Assembly (NCBI GenBank): GCA_030429705.1
Contig: JAUIES010000002.1
Span: forward strand, 126,001 to 190,000
Length of the DNA: 64,000 nucleotides
DNA from: Phycisphaerae bacterium
Lineage (GTDB): Bacteria; Planctomycetota; Phycisphaerae; Phycisphaerales; UBA1924
Direction of reading: 5' to 3'
How positions within the stretch are numbered: the stretch's first letter is position 1; the number at the start of each line of letters is the position of its first letter. Position numbers and translations under genes: made by a program. Positions 55,978-64,000 of the stretch are shown here, in pieces. The notes under the pieces are model-generated. The model ran no database searches, had not been told where the DNA came from, and worked only from the letters and a program-made list of their open reading frames with translations.

Positions 55978-57393
55978 ATGGCGATATATGACCTCTGTGT
56001 GATCGGAAGTGGCCCTGGCGGGCAGAAGGCAGCCATCCAGGCGGCCAAACTCGGTAAGCGAGTTTGCATCGTCGAAAAGCAGCAGACGCTGGGTGGTGTC
56101 ACGGTCAACACGGGGACGATTCCCTCAAAAGCACTGCGAGAAGCGATCCTGCAGATGCTCGGCAACCGGTCGGCGATGCCATCGGAACAAGATTTCTACG
56201 AGGCGCGAAATCGCACGATGAGCGAGTTGGTCGCCTCATGCCAAGGGGTGATGCACAACGAGATCCAGATGGTCGATCGTCACCTGCGCAGCAACGGCAT
56301 CGAAATCGTGCACGGCTTCGGATCGTTCATTGATGATCACCATGTCGATGCGATTTCCGATGGTGGGACGCGACACATCGAGGCAGAGCATTTTGTGATC
56401 GCTGTGGGCTCGAAGCCGGCGAAACCTGACTCAATCGCATTCGATGCCGAGGACATTATCACTTCAGACGAAGTCTTCCGTATGGGTGTCTTGCCGCACT
56501 CGATGATCGTGGTCGGTGGCGGCGTGATTGGTACGGAGTACGCTTCCATGCTCTCTGCGCTTGGTGTGAAGGTGACACTTGTCGAAGGACGGTCGAGGCT
56601 GCTCGATTTTGTGGATGCTGAGATCTCCGAAGCGCTGCAATACAACCTTCGCCGCGGCGGGATGACGCTTCGCCTGGGCGAAAAAGTGGTGTCCATTCGT
56701 GCTTCAGAACCAACTGGTCAAGCGCGTTCAGTCAATAACCGCATCGTCGAGGCGGTGCTTGAAAGTGACAAGGTTTTGCGTGCGGACGCGCTGCTCTATG
56801 CGATCGGTCGGCAAGGTGCGACGGACGGGCTCGGGCTCAACAAGGTCGGTCTCAAGGCGGATGAACGAGGTCGCATCAAAGTGAACCAGTCGTATCAGAC
56901 TGAGGTTGAGCATATCTACGCGTGCGGCGATGTGATCGGGTTTCCGGCGCTGGCTTCGACTTCGATGGAGCAGGGTCGCATGGTCGCGTGTTCCATGTTC
57001 GGCCAGTCATGCCGATCGGTCCCGCAGGAGATCCCCTACGGCATTTACTCGATCCCCGAGATCAGCATGGTGGGCTGGACCGAGGAACGCCTGACCAAAG
57101 AGGGCATCCCGTATGAAGCCGGGATCGCTCAGTATGACGAGATCGCTCGTGGGCACCTGCTGGGCGACACGACGGGCCAACTCAAGATGCTCATTCACCA
57201 GGAGAGTCATCAGATTCTCGGCGTGCACGCGATTGGAACCGGTGCGACGGAACTTATTCACATCGGGCAGGCAGCGATCGCGTTCAACGCCACGGTCGAC
57301 TATTTCGTGAATGCGGTGTTCAACTATCCGACCCTTGCCGAGTGCTACAAGGTCGCAGCGCTCAATGGGCTCAACAAGTTGCGGGGCATGTAA
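55978..57393 (+). CDS. sthA: Soluble pyridine nucleotide transhydrogenase-like flavoprotein
   Basis: FAD enzyme of the disulfide-reductase fold, 471 aa. The ATG at 55978 (AGGA 5 bases upstream) starts MAIYDLCVIGSGPGGQKAAI, the FAD-binding motif. The active-site CxxxxC of true disulfide reductases is replaced by LGGVTVNTGTIPSKALR, lacking both cysteines, which matches SthA (NADPH to NAD+ transhydrogenation) and not lipoamide dehydrogenase. The NAD motif VVGGGVIGTEYASML and the C-terminal dimerisation end HIGQAAIAFN...FNYPTLAECYKVAAL agree. Confidence 0.88.
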   Translation: MAIYDLCVIGSGPGGQKAAIQAAKLGKRVCIVEKQQTLGGVTVNTGTIPSKALREAILQMLGNRSAMPSEQDFYEARNRTMSELVASCQGVMHNEIQMVDRHLRSNGIEIVHGFGSFIDDHHVDAISDGGTRHIEAEHFVIAVGSKPAKPDSIAFDAEDIITSDEVFRMGVLPHSMIVVGGGVIGTEYASMLSALGVKVTLVEGRSRLLDFVDAEISEALQYNLRRGGMTLRLGEKVVSIRASEPTGQARSVNNRIVEAVLESDKVLRADALLYAIGRQGATDGLGLNKVGLKADERGRIKVNQSYQTEVEHIYACGDVIGFPALASTSMEQGRMVACSMFGQSCRSVPQEIPYGIYSIPEISMVGWTEERLTKEGIPYEAGIAQYDEIARGHLLGDTTGQLKMLIHQESHQILGVHAIGTGATELIHIGQAAIAFNATVDYFVNAVFNYPTLAECYKVAALNGLNKLRGM

Positions 57394-57425
57394 CCCGGTG
57401 ACTTGGTTTCGGCTACGCTTGAGAC

Positions 57426-58565
57426 ATGGCACGACGAGCGTTTGATGAAGAGGTCGAGACCCTGCCGGAGTTGACGCTCCCACCGATTCCACGATGGGAT
57501 CAGATCGTCGGGCAGGATCGCGCGATTGAAGTGCTTCAAGCATCTTTGGCGTCGGGTCGGTCACATCATGCGTGGCTCTTTTCAGGGCCGGTCGGCGTGG
57601 GCAAGTATACCACGGCGCTCGCATTCGCTTCATGTTTGCTTGATCCGACCTCTGCCGCCAACTTTGGCGGGGTCATCGAACCGGACCCCGAGAGTGCAAC
57701 GCAGGTGCGACTGCGCAGCGGCGCTCACCCGGACTTGCACATTGTGCGCAAAGAACTGGCACTGCACAGCAGTGACCCGAATGTTCGTAAACGGAAACTG
57801 GCGACGATTCCCATTGATGTGGTTCGGCAACACCTGCTGGAACCGGCCTATCGAGCACCGACGATCGCACGCGATTGTCTGGCACCCAAGGTGTTCATCG
57901 TGGATGAAGCGGAGTTGCTGGACAGGAGTGCCAGCAACGCACCGGTTCAGAACGCACTTCTGAAAACCATGGAAGAGCCGCCGCCGGGAACGGTTTTGAT
58001 TCTGGTGACGACGAGTGAGGATCGACTGCTTCCGACGATTCGTAGCAGGTGCCAGCGTCTGCGTTTTGGCTCGCTGTCGCATGAAGACATGGAACGGTGG
58101 TTCGGGACAGCATCGATCGAAATCCCTCCCGGATCGCGCGAGTGGCTGATGCGCATTGCGCAGGGCTCTCCCGGGCGACTGGTGGAAGCGATCGAGGCGG
58201 GGATCGACTCGTGGGCCGAACCGCTCAATCCGATCCTCGCGGCCTTTGATCGTGGTCAGCCGGTTTTCGACCTCGGTCCGGTTGCAGCGGGACTGATCGA
58301 CAGTTATGCGACATCGTGGACCGCTGCCGGGCCGAATCGAAGCAAAGAGGTCGGCAATCGCCGTGCAGCGCAACTCCTGCTCTCGCTGTTCGCTGGTCAT
58401 TTCAGTCGTGGGTTACGAGACGGGGTCGACCCGGATTGGTCAGCCCGCGCGATCATGCGATGCGAACAGTCGAGCCGCGAAATGGCGAGCAATGTTCAGG
58501 CGGCGCTCGTGTTTGATGCGCTCGCTGCGGATCTGACTGTGACGCGTCCGGCTGCGCGGTCATGA
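57426..58565 (+). CDS. holB: DNA polymerase III subunit delta'
   Basis: AAA+ subunit of the clamp loader. 379 aa: WDQIVGQDRAIEVLQASL, Walker A GPVGVGKYT (about residues 53-61), a Cys-poor insert region, Walker B VFIVDEAELLD, and the SRC motif TIRSRCQRLRF; NALLKTMEEPPPGTVLILVTT is typical of delta'/tau. It starts 32 bp after sthA. Confidence 0.92.
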   Translation: MARRAFDEEVETLPELTLPPIPRWDQIVGQDRAIEVLQASLASGRSHHAWLFSGPVGVGKYTTALAFASCLLDPTSAANFGGVIEPDPESATQVRLRSGAHPDLHIVRKELALHSSDPNVRKRKLATIPIDVVRQHLLEPAYRAPTIARDCLAPKVFIVDEAELLDRSASNAPVQNALLKTMEEPPPGTVLILVTTSEDRLLPTIRSRCQRLRFGSLSHEDMERWFGTASIEIPPGSREWLMRIAQGSPGRLVEAIEAGIDSWAEPLNPILAAFDRGQPVFDLGPVAAGLIDSYATSWTAAGPNRSKEVGNRRAAQLLLSLFAGHFSRGLRDGVDPDWSARAIMRCEQSSREMASNVQAALVFDALAADLTVTRPAARS

Positions 58566-58577
58566 TGAGCGGTTGCT

Positions 58578-59102
58578 CTACGCTTGAATGCTGAGTGGTT
58601 TGTGCTGCGGGGGCGGTGCGTTTGATGGTTCAGTTCGCGAAGTCGAACCGGGCATGGCGCCAGTCGCTGCGGTCGCAGGCGTTGCCGACTTGCCTGCCTC
58701 TCGGCCGGGCGCGATTTCGCCGCGCTGTTCTTTGGCAATGTGTTCCATCGCGAGAATCCAGGTGTCTCGTTCGTATTCGAGCAGTTCGACGACCTTCGCA
58801 GTCCGTTCAACGCTCTTTTCAAAACTGGCATCCATCAACTCGCGATAGACGAATAGAAACACATTGCGGACATTTTCTGCAAGTTCGGGATCGGCATCTG
58901 GGCTGATGCCATTGACCAACTCCAGAACGATTGCTCGTGCCTGCGAGAAGCCGTTGAACGAGAGTTCAAAGTTTTTCGTTCGCAGCCCTTCACACGCTTG
59001 TTGCGCATGTTTGACAGCCGCATTGAGAAGCAGCAGCCGCAGTTCCTGTGGACTTGCAGACATGACGCGTGTCGTCAGATAACTATTCGCAGTTTGATCC
59101 AT
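58578..59102 (-). CDS. fliS: Flagellar export chaperone FliS
   Basis: Chaperone that keeps flagellin unpolymerised. 174 aa: the FliS start ANSYLTTRVMSASPQELRLLLLNAAVKHAQQA, a helical bundle with LVNGISPDADPELAENVRNVFLFVYREL, and a Ala/Pro/Thr-rich C-terminal tail longer than in most FliS. It follows fliD, as is common. Confidence 0.9.
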   Translation of the reverse strand: MDQTANSYLTTRVMSASPQELRLLLLNAAVKHAQQACEGLRTKNFELSFNGFSQARAIVLELVNGISPDADPELAENVRNVFLFVYRELMDASFEKSVERTAKVVELLEYERDTWILAMEHIAKEQRGEIAPGREAGKSATPATAATGAMPGSTSRTEPSNAPPPQHKPLSIQA

Positions 59103-59146
59103 CGCCAGATCTATCGACCTCTCATGAGCGTCGGTTCAGCCAACAT

Positions 59147-62035
59147 TCATCCGATCAGACTAATCGAGGATAGTGCGCTCTGCTGACTCTGCATTTGCGC
59201 AATTGCCTTCTCCATGGCCACGAACTGATTCTGTAATGCCGACCGTTTGGTCTCCAGCGAACGGTTCATGTTTGATATGCGCTTGCGCTGGAGGTCGATC
59301 TGATCATTGAGCGACTGGTTTTTGCGCGTCAGCACGCCATCGATTGAACTGATGTATGAGTTGATGAACTCCTCAATTTGGGGGATCACGCCGAGTTCTG
59401 AGTAGACGGTGTTGGCATCAGGGTCAGATCCGGTAATGCCGTCGCCGAGATCGATGTCGTTACCATCTTCATCGATTGCCCTTCGAGCAAACATTGCTTC
59501 GACGGCCTCGGCGTCTTCTTCGAGTGCTGCTCTGAATTGTTCTTTGTCGAGGGACAAGGTGCCGCCGGTACCCACGCTGAGCCCGACCTCTGCGAGTGAT
59601 TCAAAGGTTTCGCTGAAACCTTTGTTCTCATTGAACAGTGCATTGAACAGGGAGTTTTTGAGCGCGATGGTTGTGCCATCGCCGAGGAGGGGACCTCTGG
59701 AGTTTGTTTCTTCGACGAACCGCGTTTGCGTGTTGATTCGAGAGAGCACATTATTGAAAGACTGCACGAATGCATCGACCTTTTCTTCGATCGCTTTGGT
59801 GTCGCGTGTGACGGTCACGGTGACGGGGTCTTCAGAGACGCTCTTCAAATCGATCGTGACACCCGAGATGACGGAGTCGAGCGTGTTGGAACTGCTCGAA
59901 AGGAGCACACCGGATGCGGGATCGGTTGAACCGAAGAAGACGCGTGCGTCATTGCCTTCGTCGAGTGTGTCGAGCCCGAGATTGAATGACCCGGTGTCGA
60001 GCAGGAATCGGCCCGCCTGACCTGAGTTTTTACTGACAATACTCAGTCGGAACGGGTTGACGCCACCGCCATCGTTGATGGAACTGATCGTGACGCCTGC
60101 GCTTGAGTTGTTGACCTTGCTGATGATGTCTTTGAGGGTGTCAGTTGCGTCGAACTCGAGCGAAGTCTCGAAAGACCCGTCGATGACATTTTCTGCGTCC
60201 GTACCATCGGCTTCACCGGCGATCCGAAGGCTTTTCGCGGCAGAGCCTGACACATCTTCGATTTTGATACTCAACGCACCTGCCGGGTTGCCGCCGCTGA
60301 GGTCTTCCTCGATGATGAGGCCGTCGCCGTTGTCATTGATTCTTGCGGTGACATCAAGCCCGGCTTGGTTGATCTTGTTGATGATGTGGCCGAGTGTGAG
60401 TGTGCTCGAATCGATGGTGATATCTGCCGTTCCGCCGTTTGAGTCGGTGATTCGGAACTTGCCGTTGCTGATGCCACTTCCGTCGTTGAATGTGCTGAGC
60501 AGGGTTGATTCGCTCATGTAACGGTGTTGGAGATTGCTGCCTGTGACCGAATCTTCGGCGACCCCAGTCGCGCCGGTTGCGACTCCGAGTTCATCGGCAG
60601 CGTGTCCATCAACGATGAAGTTGCTGCCCCCACCCGTGGTGTCGTTGAGGACGAGTTTGGTGCCGGTTGTATCAAGCGAAGCCACAACACGGCCAGCATT
60701 GGTTGCGTCGTCATTGATGAGGTTGATCACTTCGGCCATAGTGGTAGCGGAAGACAGGCCGGTGATGCTGAATGACCCGCCATCGCGTGCTGTGAAGTCG
60801 ATCTGGTCGGCCGAGATTCCACTACCGCCATTGATGTTGCTGAGGAGCGTTGTGTTCATCCCCGCGAGAACGCGTGAACCGTTGATGCCACCGGTCCCCG
60901 TGCCGAGGAGACCAAGGTCTCGAGCGGTGGTTCCCTCATCAACCTCACCGGCGTTTTTCTCGGAAACGGTCACATCGACGCCGCCCCCAGCGCTGATGAC
61001 GAGTCGGCCGCTCGCCTGATCGATCGACGCCGTCACACCAGACACACCTGTGGCGTCGGCGAGCGCCGCGTTGATTCGGTCGACGACACCGCCGACAGTT
61101 GTGACGCGTGTTTCTGTTTCGATAAGTTCGTCGTCTTCGTCAAACTCCCACATCGAACCGATGTTGACATTGACATCAATCGGGTCGTCGCCACCAGCAC
61201 CGTCCATGTCGACCGAGATCACAAAGTCGAATCTTGTTTCACCGACATCAGTGCCAAAGTTCACACCGAGACCATCATTGAGTATGCTGAGTGCTGTGTC
61301 GCTCGAGATCTCGTAGACAGATCCCCCCTCAAGCGTGGACCCGTTGAGTGTCGCGCTGCCGGAATCGAGACCGAGCGACTCGGCCGTATTCCCGCCGGCT
61401 TCACTGGTGACGGATACTGCTCCTTCGAGTTCGAACCGATCGCCATTGACGGTCGCGGTGACATCGATGCCGGTCGCCGCGTTGATTGCGTCGAGCACTT
61501 CGTTCACGCTGGCGACTCGTGAGAGATCAATCTCGGCTTGATCGCCGTCGGCATCTTCGATGATGATGACCCCGCGGTCGATGCCTTCGCCGCCGTTGAG
61601 GGCTGCGAGTGCCACATCACGATCGAGGCGTGCTTCTTCGGGTTCAAAGGTCCAGGTGCCGGCGTTTTGCCCGGTCGTGTCAAAGTCCGCAAAGCCTCGA
61701 CTGAGCATCTGTTGGGTGCTGACGAGGCGATCAACGACGAAACTGTAACTGCCGGGGGCTGCCGATTTGCTCGCGGATGCCACGAGCGCGTCGAGATCAC
61801 TCGATGTCGCCTGCTTGGTATCGAAGGTGGACCCGGTGCGGAACACGGATGATGCTGAGCGCAGCGAGTTGAGTGCTGTGTTCAAGTCGAGGTAGGCGGA
61901 TTGCCTGACCTGGAGTTGGATCATCCGTTGCTCGACAAGCTGTCTCGGTCGAGCTGCGACTGACAGCAACTGGTCGATGAGACTTCCGGTGTCAATGCCG
62001 CTGAAGAGTCCGATGCCTGTTGAGAAACCACCCAT
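59147..62035 (-). CDS. fliD: Flagellar hook-associated protein 2 (FliD cap), giant form
   Basis: Filament cap protein. The ATG at 62035 follows a strong AGGAGG site, so the long open frame upstream is not coding; 962 aa, much larger than typical FliD (450-700). The FliD N-domain starts GIGLFSGIDTGSLIDQLLSVAARPRQLVEQR; the C-domain ends with a coiled region (LTRKNQSLNDQIDLQRKRISNMN). Between them are several 'flagellin hook IN motif' modules (VNEVLDAINAATGIDVTATV; MAEVINLINDDAT; LGHIINKINQAGLDVTARI; LKDIISKVNNSSAGVTI) each preceded by a L-x-x-L/F-N-x-G-x-G-I segment. The repeats explain the size. Confidence 0.92.
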   Translation of the reverse strand: MGGFSTGIGLFSGIDTGSLIDQLLSVAARPRQLVEQRMIQLQVRQSAYLDLNTALNSLRSASSVFRTGSTFDTKQATSSDLDALVASASKSAAPGSYSFVVDRLVSTQQMLSRGFADFDTTGQNAGTWTFEPEEARLDRDVALAALNGGEGIDRGVIIIEDADGDQAEIDLSRVASVNEVLDAINAATGIDVTATVNGDRFELEGAVSVTSEAGGNTAESLGLDSGSATLNGSTLEGGSVYEISSDTALSILNDGLGVNFGTDVGETRFDFVISVDMDGAGGDDPIDVNVNIGSMWEFDEDDELIETETRVTTVGGVVDRINAALADATGVSGVTASIDQASGRLVISAGGGVDVTVSEKNAGEVDEGTTARDLGLLGTGTGGINGSRVLAGMNTTLLSNINGGSGISADQIDFTARDGGSFSITGLSSATTMAEVINLINDDATNAGRVVASLDTTGTKLVLNDTTGGGSNFIVDGHAADELGVATGATGVAEDSVTGSNLQHRYMSESTLLSTFNDGSGISNGKFRITDSNGGTADITIDSSTLTLGHIINKINQAGLDVTARINDNGDGLIIEEDLSGGNPAGALSIKIEDVSGSAAKSLRIAGEADGTDAENVIDGSFETSLEFDATDTLKDIISKVNNSSAGVTISSINDGGGVNPFRLSIVSKNSGQAGRFLLDTGSFNLGLDTLDEGNDARVFFGSTDPASGVLLSSSSNTLDSVISGVTIDLKSVSEDPVTVTVTRDTKAIEEKVDAFVQSFNNVLSRINTQTRFVEETNSRGPLLGDGTTIALKNSLFNALFNENKGFSETFESLAEVGLSVGTGGTLSLDKEQFRAALEEDAEAVEAMFARRAIDEDGNDIDLGDGITGSDPDANTVYSELGVIPQIEEFINSYISSIDGVLTRKNQSLNDQIDLQRKRISNMNRSLETKRSALQNQFVAMEKAIAQMQSQQSALSSISLIG

Positions 62036-62076
62036 GGCGAAACCTCCTGAGACCGAGTCTCCCTCAAATGGCGTGC

Positions 62077-62093
62077 CGGGCAGTATTTGCCCG
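62077..62093 (-). promoter_or_regulatory. Hairpin in the fliD leader
   Basis: CGGGCA and TGCCCG pair perfectly around a 5-base loop, about 40 bp before the fliD start. It could affect translation or mRNA stability; no sigma-28 or sigma-54 promoter could be placed with confidence. Confidence 0.25.
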
Positions 62094-62260
62094 ACGCCGG
62101 TCGCTGTGGGGACTCCCTGAGAAGATCGGCACGGGGGCGGACCGACTTTCTTGCGCTTGCATAACTGTCGCGCAAATTGAGACTTGTGCGTTGGTTGCCT
62201 GGCAATGGTGCAGGATCTGGGGATGGGTCTGAACCTGTGATTCTGGAAGGGCGTACGCTC

Positions 62261-62938
62261 ATGGAAGCGCATCGTTTTGCCGATAATCGCCATGTGAGCC
62301 AAGATATGTCGACCGTACCGAAGATCGCCAGCGTAGGTGCCACCATTTCCGGGGGCGTTTTGTTCTTGAGCGCGCTGTTTGGTGTGTACCTGAGTTTGGC
62401 TGCGACGGAACAACCGTTGTGGGGTAGTCTCAGTTTTGAATTCACTTTGGTGATTACCGGGCTTTTGGTTGTCCTTCTCGGATTAGGCAGATTTGCACCC
62501 GGTTTTGGTATGGCGGCAGGGGTGCTGGGCATGACCGCGATCGGCGCAATTGTGCTCGGGTATGTCGACGCAAAGTCAAATCTTGCCCAGACCTGGGTCG
62601 GACCACATCTCAAACAGGTCGTGGGCGTTCGCGTCTTGCTCGCATTCACGCTTCTTGCGTGCGGTGGGTTTGCGACACTTCAAAGTGAGCGGCACAACTA
62701 TCGTCGGTTCTTCTTGGGGCTGATGTTTCTTGCGCCTGTGGCGGCGTTGGGGCTGGCCGCCAAGATTGGTCGCCTCGGTTTCTTGACCAGTAAGGCCGAA
62801 GGTAACGCCGAGTTGTTGCGCGTTGGCGGGCTGTTCATGATCGGTGTCATTTTGATCGTGTTGCTCTCGGCCAGCGGTCACTTGCTCATCACAGCATTTC
62901 TGCCGCCTCGTGGGCAAGCGAATCCTGATCGCGCGTGA
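62261..62938 (+). CDS. Multi-pass membrane protein, unknown
   Basis: 225 aa from the ATG at 62261 (GGAAGG 10 bases upstream; an ATG 15 codons later is possible). Six hydrophobic helices spread over the chain. No family recognised. The DUF4230 gene follows 33 bp later, so they may be co-transcribed; the gene is divergent from fliD. Confidence 0.75.
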   Translation: MEAHRFADNRHVSQDMSTVPKIASVGATISGGVLFLSALFGVYLSLAATEQPLWGSLSFEFTLVITGLLVVLLGLGRFAPGFGMAAGVLGMTAIGAIVLGYVDAKSNLAQTWVGPHLKQVVGVRVLLAFTLLACGGFATLQSERHNYRRFFLGLMFLAPVAALGLAAKIGRLGFLTSKAEGNAELLRVGGLFMIGVILIVLLSASGHLLITAFLPPRGQANPDRA

Positions 62939-62971
62939 AATTCGCGAACGGCCTTTCCGACGAATGCCGGT

Positions 62972-63673
62972 ATGGAGATCACCACTGCTCTGTTTGCTGT
63001 CGTTTTGACCGGTGCGTTCATTGTCGGCCTGACTTTGGCGTTCATGGCGTTTCGCTTGCTTGCCAGTAAAACCGCGCGTCAGACGGTCGAAGTGCGAAGC
63101 ATCGCCGAACGCGTCCGATCAGTTGGCAGACTTGTGGGGCTTGAGGTCTTTGCGAAGGAGATCGCGACCGCGAAATCGGGTTGGCCTTGGTGTCCGCCGG
63201 TCTTGCTGTCGCAAGCCAAACTGGCGATGATCTTCCATTTCGAAAAGCAGTACAGCGTGGACCTTGCATCTGTCAAGGTCAACGGTGTCGAGCGCGTTGG
63301 CGCTGATCACTATCGTGTTCGACTCCCACAAATCGTTGGTTCATTACGCCTGGTTGATGTCACGCCATACGACATTCAGCAGGGGCGCGTGCTCGGGTTG
63401 CTGGATGTGATTCCGATGAATGCCGAGCGACAAGCGATGCTGATGAAGACCGCTCAAGAGCAAGCCTCGGCGCTCTATGAGCATGGTGAAGAACGCTACC
63501 TCAGCCAAGCGCGCGAAGCGATCGAACGGCAACTGGCTGCGCTTCTTGGATTGTTTGGTGTGCAGGTGGAATGGGTCTGGCCGGACGAAGGGGACAAGTC
63601 GGTTGCGACATCGCCTGTGCAGATCGAGTCGGCGCCGCGTGGGACACCGGTGCTCTCGCTTGCGACGGCATAA
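62972..63673 (+). CDS. DUF4230-domain membrane-anchored protein
   Basis: 233 aa with one N-terminal helix (LFAVVLTGAFIVGLTLAFMAF) and a DUF4230 domain of unknown function (FHFEKQYSVDLASVKVNGVERVGADHYRVRLPQIVGSLRLVDVTPY). A helical segment (residues 150-190, AERQAMLMKTAQEQASALYEHGEERY) precedes a short C-terminal tail. Confidence 0.85.
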   Translation: MEITTALFAVVLTGAFIVGLTLAFMAFRLLASKTARQTVEVRSIAERVRSVGRLVGLEVFAKEIATAKSGWPWCPPVLLSQAKLAMIFHFEKQYSVDLASVKVNGVERVGADHYRVRLPQIVGSLRLVDVTPYDIQQGRVLGLLDVIPMNAERQAMLMKTAQEQASALYEHGEERYLSQAREAIERQLAALLGLFGVQVEWVWPDEGDKSVATSPVQIESAPRGTPVLSLATA

Positions 63674-63695
63674 GAGGCAGCGTGGCTGATTTGAC

Positions 63696-64000
63696 TCAGG
63701 TTGCTGCAGGATGCCACATGGTTTTCAGTTCGACCAGAGGTTCAATAGCAGTGAGACCCTCAAAACGACTGATATCATCGAACTGACCACAATCATTCAG
63801 AATTGAAACCCGTTTGAGATTGCCAGCAACGCCCAGCCGGAGGATCTTCTCTTGTGCGTTTGTCAACCCGGCTGCAACCACCGCATCGATTCCCGCGTGC
63901 TCGGCAGCGTGCTCAATGAGTTCGTCAAGATTGCCCGTCAGGATGTTGATGGTCCCGGCGGGAACATCGCTGGTTGCGACGACTTCACCGAGAACGCAAG
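63696..64000 (-). CDS. Aldehyde-dehydrogenase-like protein, C-terminal part (5' partial, possibly truncated)
   Basis: The frame is open to the right edge, so only the 3' part (about 100 codons) is visible. Residues such as LGEVVATSDVPAGTINILTG, DELIEHAAEHAGIDAVVAAG and VAGNLKRVSILND match the middle of the NAD-binding domain of ALDHs (P-A-G-x-x-N-x-x-T-G; ...N-L-K-R-V). A stop comes about 35 residues after that point, before where the catalytic Glu and Cys region would be, so the protein is either a shortened, inactive ALDH-like subunit or a frameshifted gene. A partner ALDH may lie just outside the window. Confidence 0.7.
   Translation of the reverse strand, partial: CVLGEVVATSDVPAGTINILTGNLDELIEHAAEHAGIDAVVAAGLTNAQEKILRLGVAGNLKRVSILNDCGQFDDISRFEGLTAIEPLVELKTMWHPAAT

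Overview
The window is G+C-rich, gene-dense bacterial chromosome that most resembles a planctomycete of the Phycisphaerae type. The clues are a PEP-CTERM-like tail with an Ala/Thr-Arg4 end on a secreted protein, a DUF1080 (3-keto-disaccharide hydrolase) protein, a GxxExxY gene, paired GroELs, a DUF2752 protein, and very large PstC/PstA permeases. The organism is flagellated (FliS and a giant FliD) and respires with a TCA cycle, a NuoA subunit and an F-type ATP synthase. The placement is inferred from gene content, not from a marker phylogeny.

Layout. 1-5.3 kb: pstC-pstA-pstB phosphate importer (+); pstC runs off the left edge. 5.5-9.7 kb: sucA-sucB (+). 9.75-14.9 kb: a compact six-gene minus-strand cluster (EAL-CBS-degenerate GGDEF protein, DUF2752 membrane protein, two lipoproteins, a GT-B-like protein, low-molecular-weight tyrosine phosphatase) with gaps of 35 bp or less or 4-bp overlaps. 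15.2 kb: nuoA with no other nuo gene beside it. 15.9-22.1 kb: chaperone locus groEL1-groES-groEL2-[GxxExxY element]-dnaJ-grpE, interrupted by two kinds of inverted short-tandem-repeat structures, followed by a zinc-ribbon protein, acpS and a small transaldolase. 23.6-29.0 kb: unknown protein, PEP-CTERM protein, agmatinase-family protein, TPR-sulfotransferase. 29.1-32.6 kb: serA-like gene, serC, DUF1080 protein. 32.6-37.3 kb (minus): aspS, a double-SRPBCC protein with a small membrane protein, pdhA. 37.5-47.8 kb: HD-GYP c-di-GMP phosphodiesterase, S41 protease, MFS transporter, tRNA-Arg(CCG), secreted protein, nth with a membrane protein, TIM-barrel-like protein, methyltransferase, MBL hydrolase. 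47.8-55.8 kb (minus): small membrane protein, pgk, F-ATPase genes atpH-F-E-B-I-Z (no F1 alpha/gamma/beta/epsilon), alaS. 56.0-58.6 kb (+): sthA-like gene, holB. 58.6-62.0 kb (minus): fliS, fliD. 62.3-64 kb: membrane protein, DUF4230 protein and the 3' part of a shortened aldehyde-dehydrogenase-like gene running off the right edge.

The genes are mainly housekeeping: phosphate uptake, TCA and pyruvate oxidation, serine synthesis, energy conservation, protein folding, tRNA charging, DNA repair and replication, and motility. Two separate c-di-GMP proteins (EAL-CBS-GGDEF and HD-GYP) suggest control of a surface/motility switch. The most unusual material is (1) the inverted short-tandem-repeat structures in the chaperone locus, one of which encloses a GxxExxY gene, (2) the six-gene envelope/c-di-GMP cluster, (3) several complexes whose genes are scattered (nuoA, pdhA, F0 without F1), and (4) odd proteins: a 962-residue FliD with repeated modules, an endonuclease III with non-standard cysteine spacing, and a truncated ALDH-like protein.
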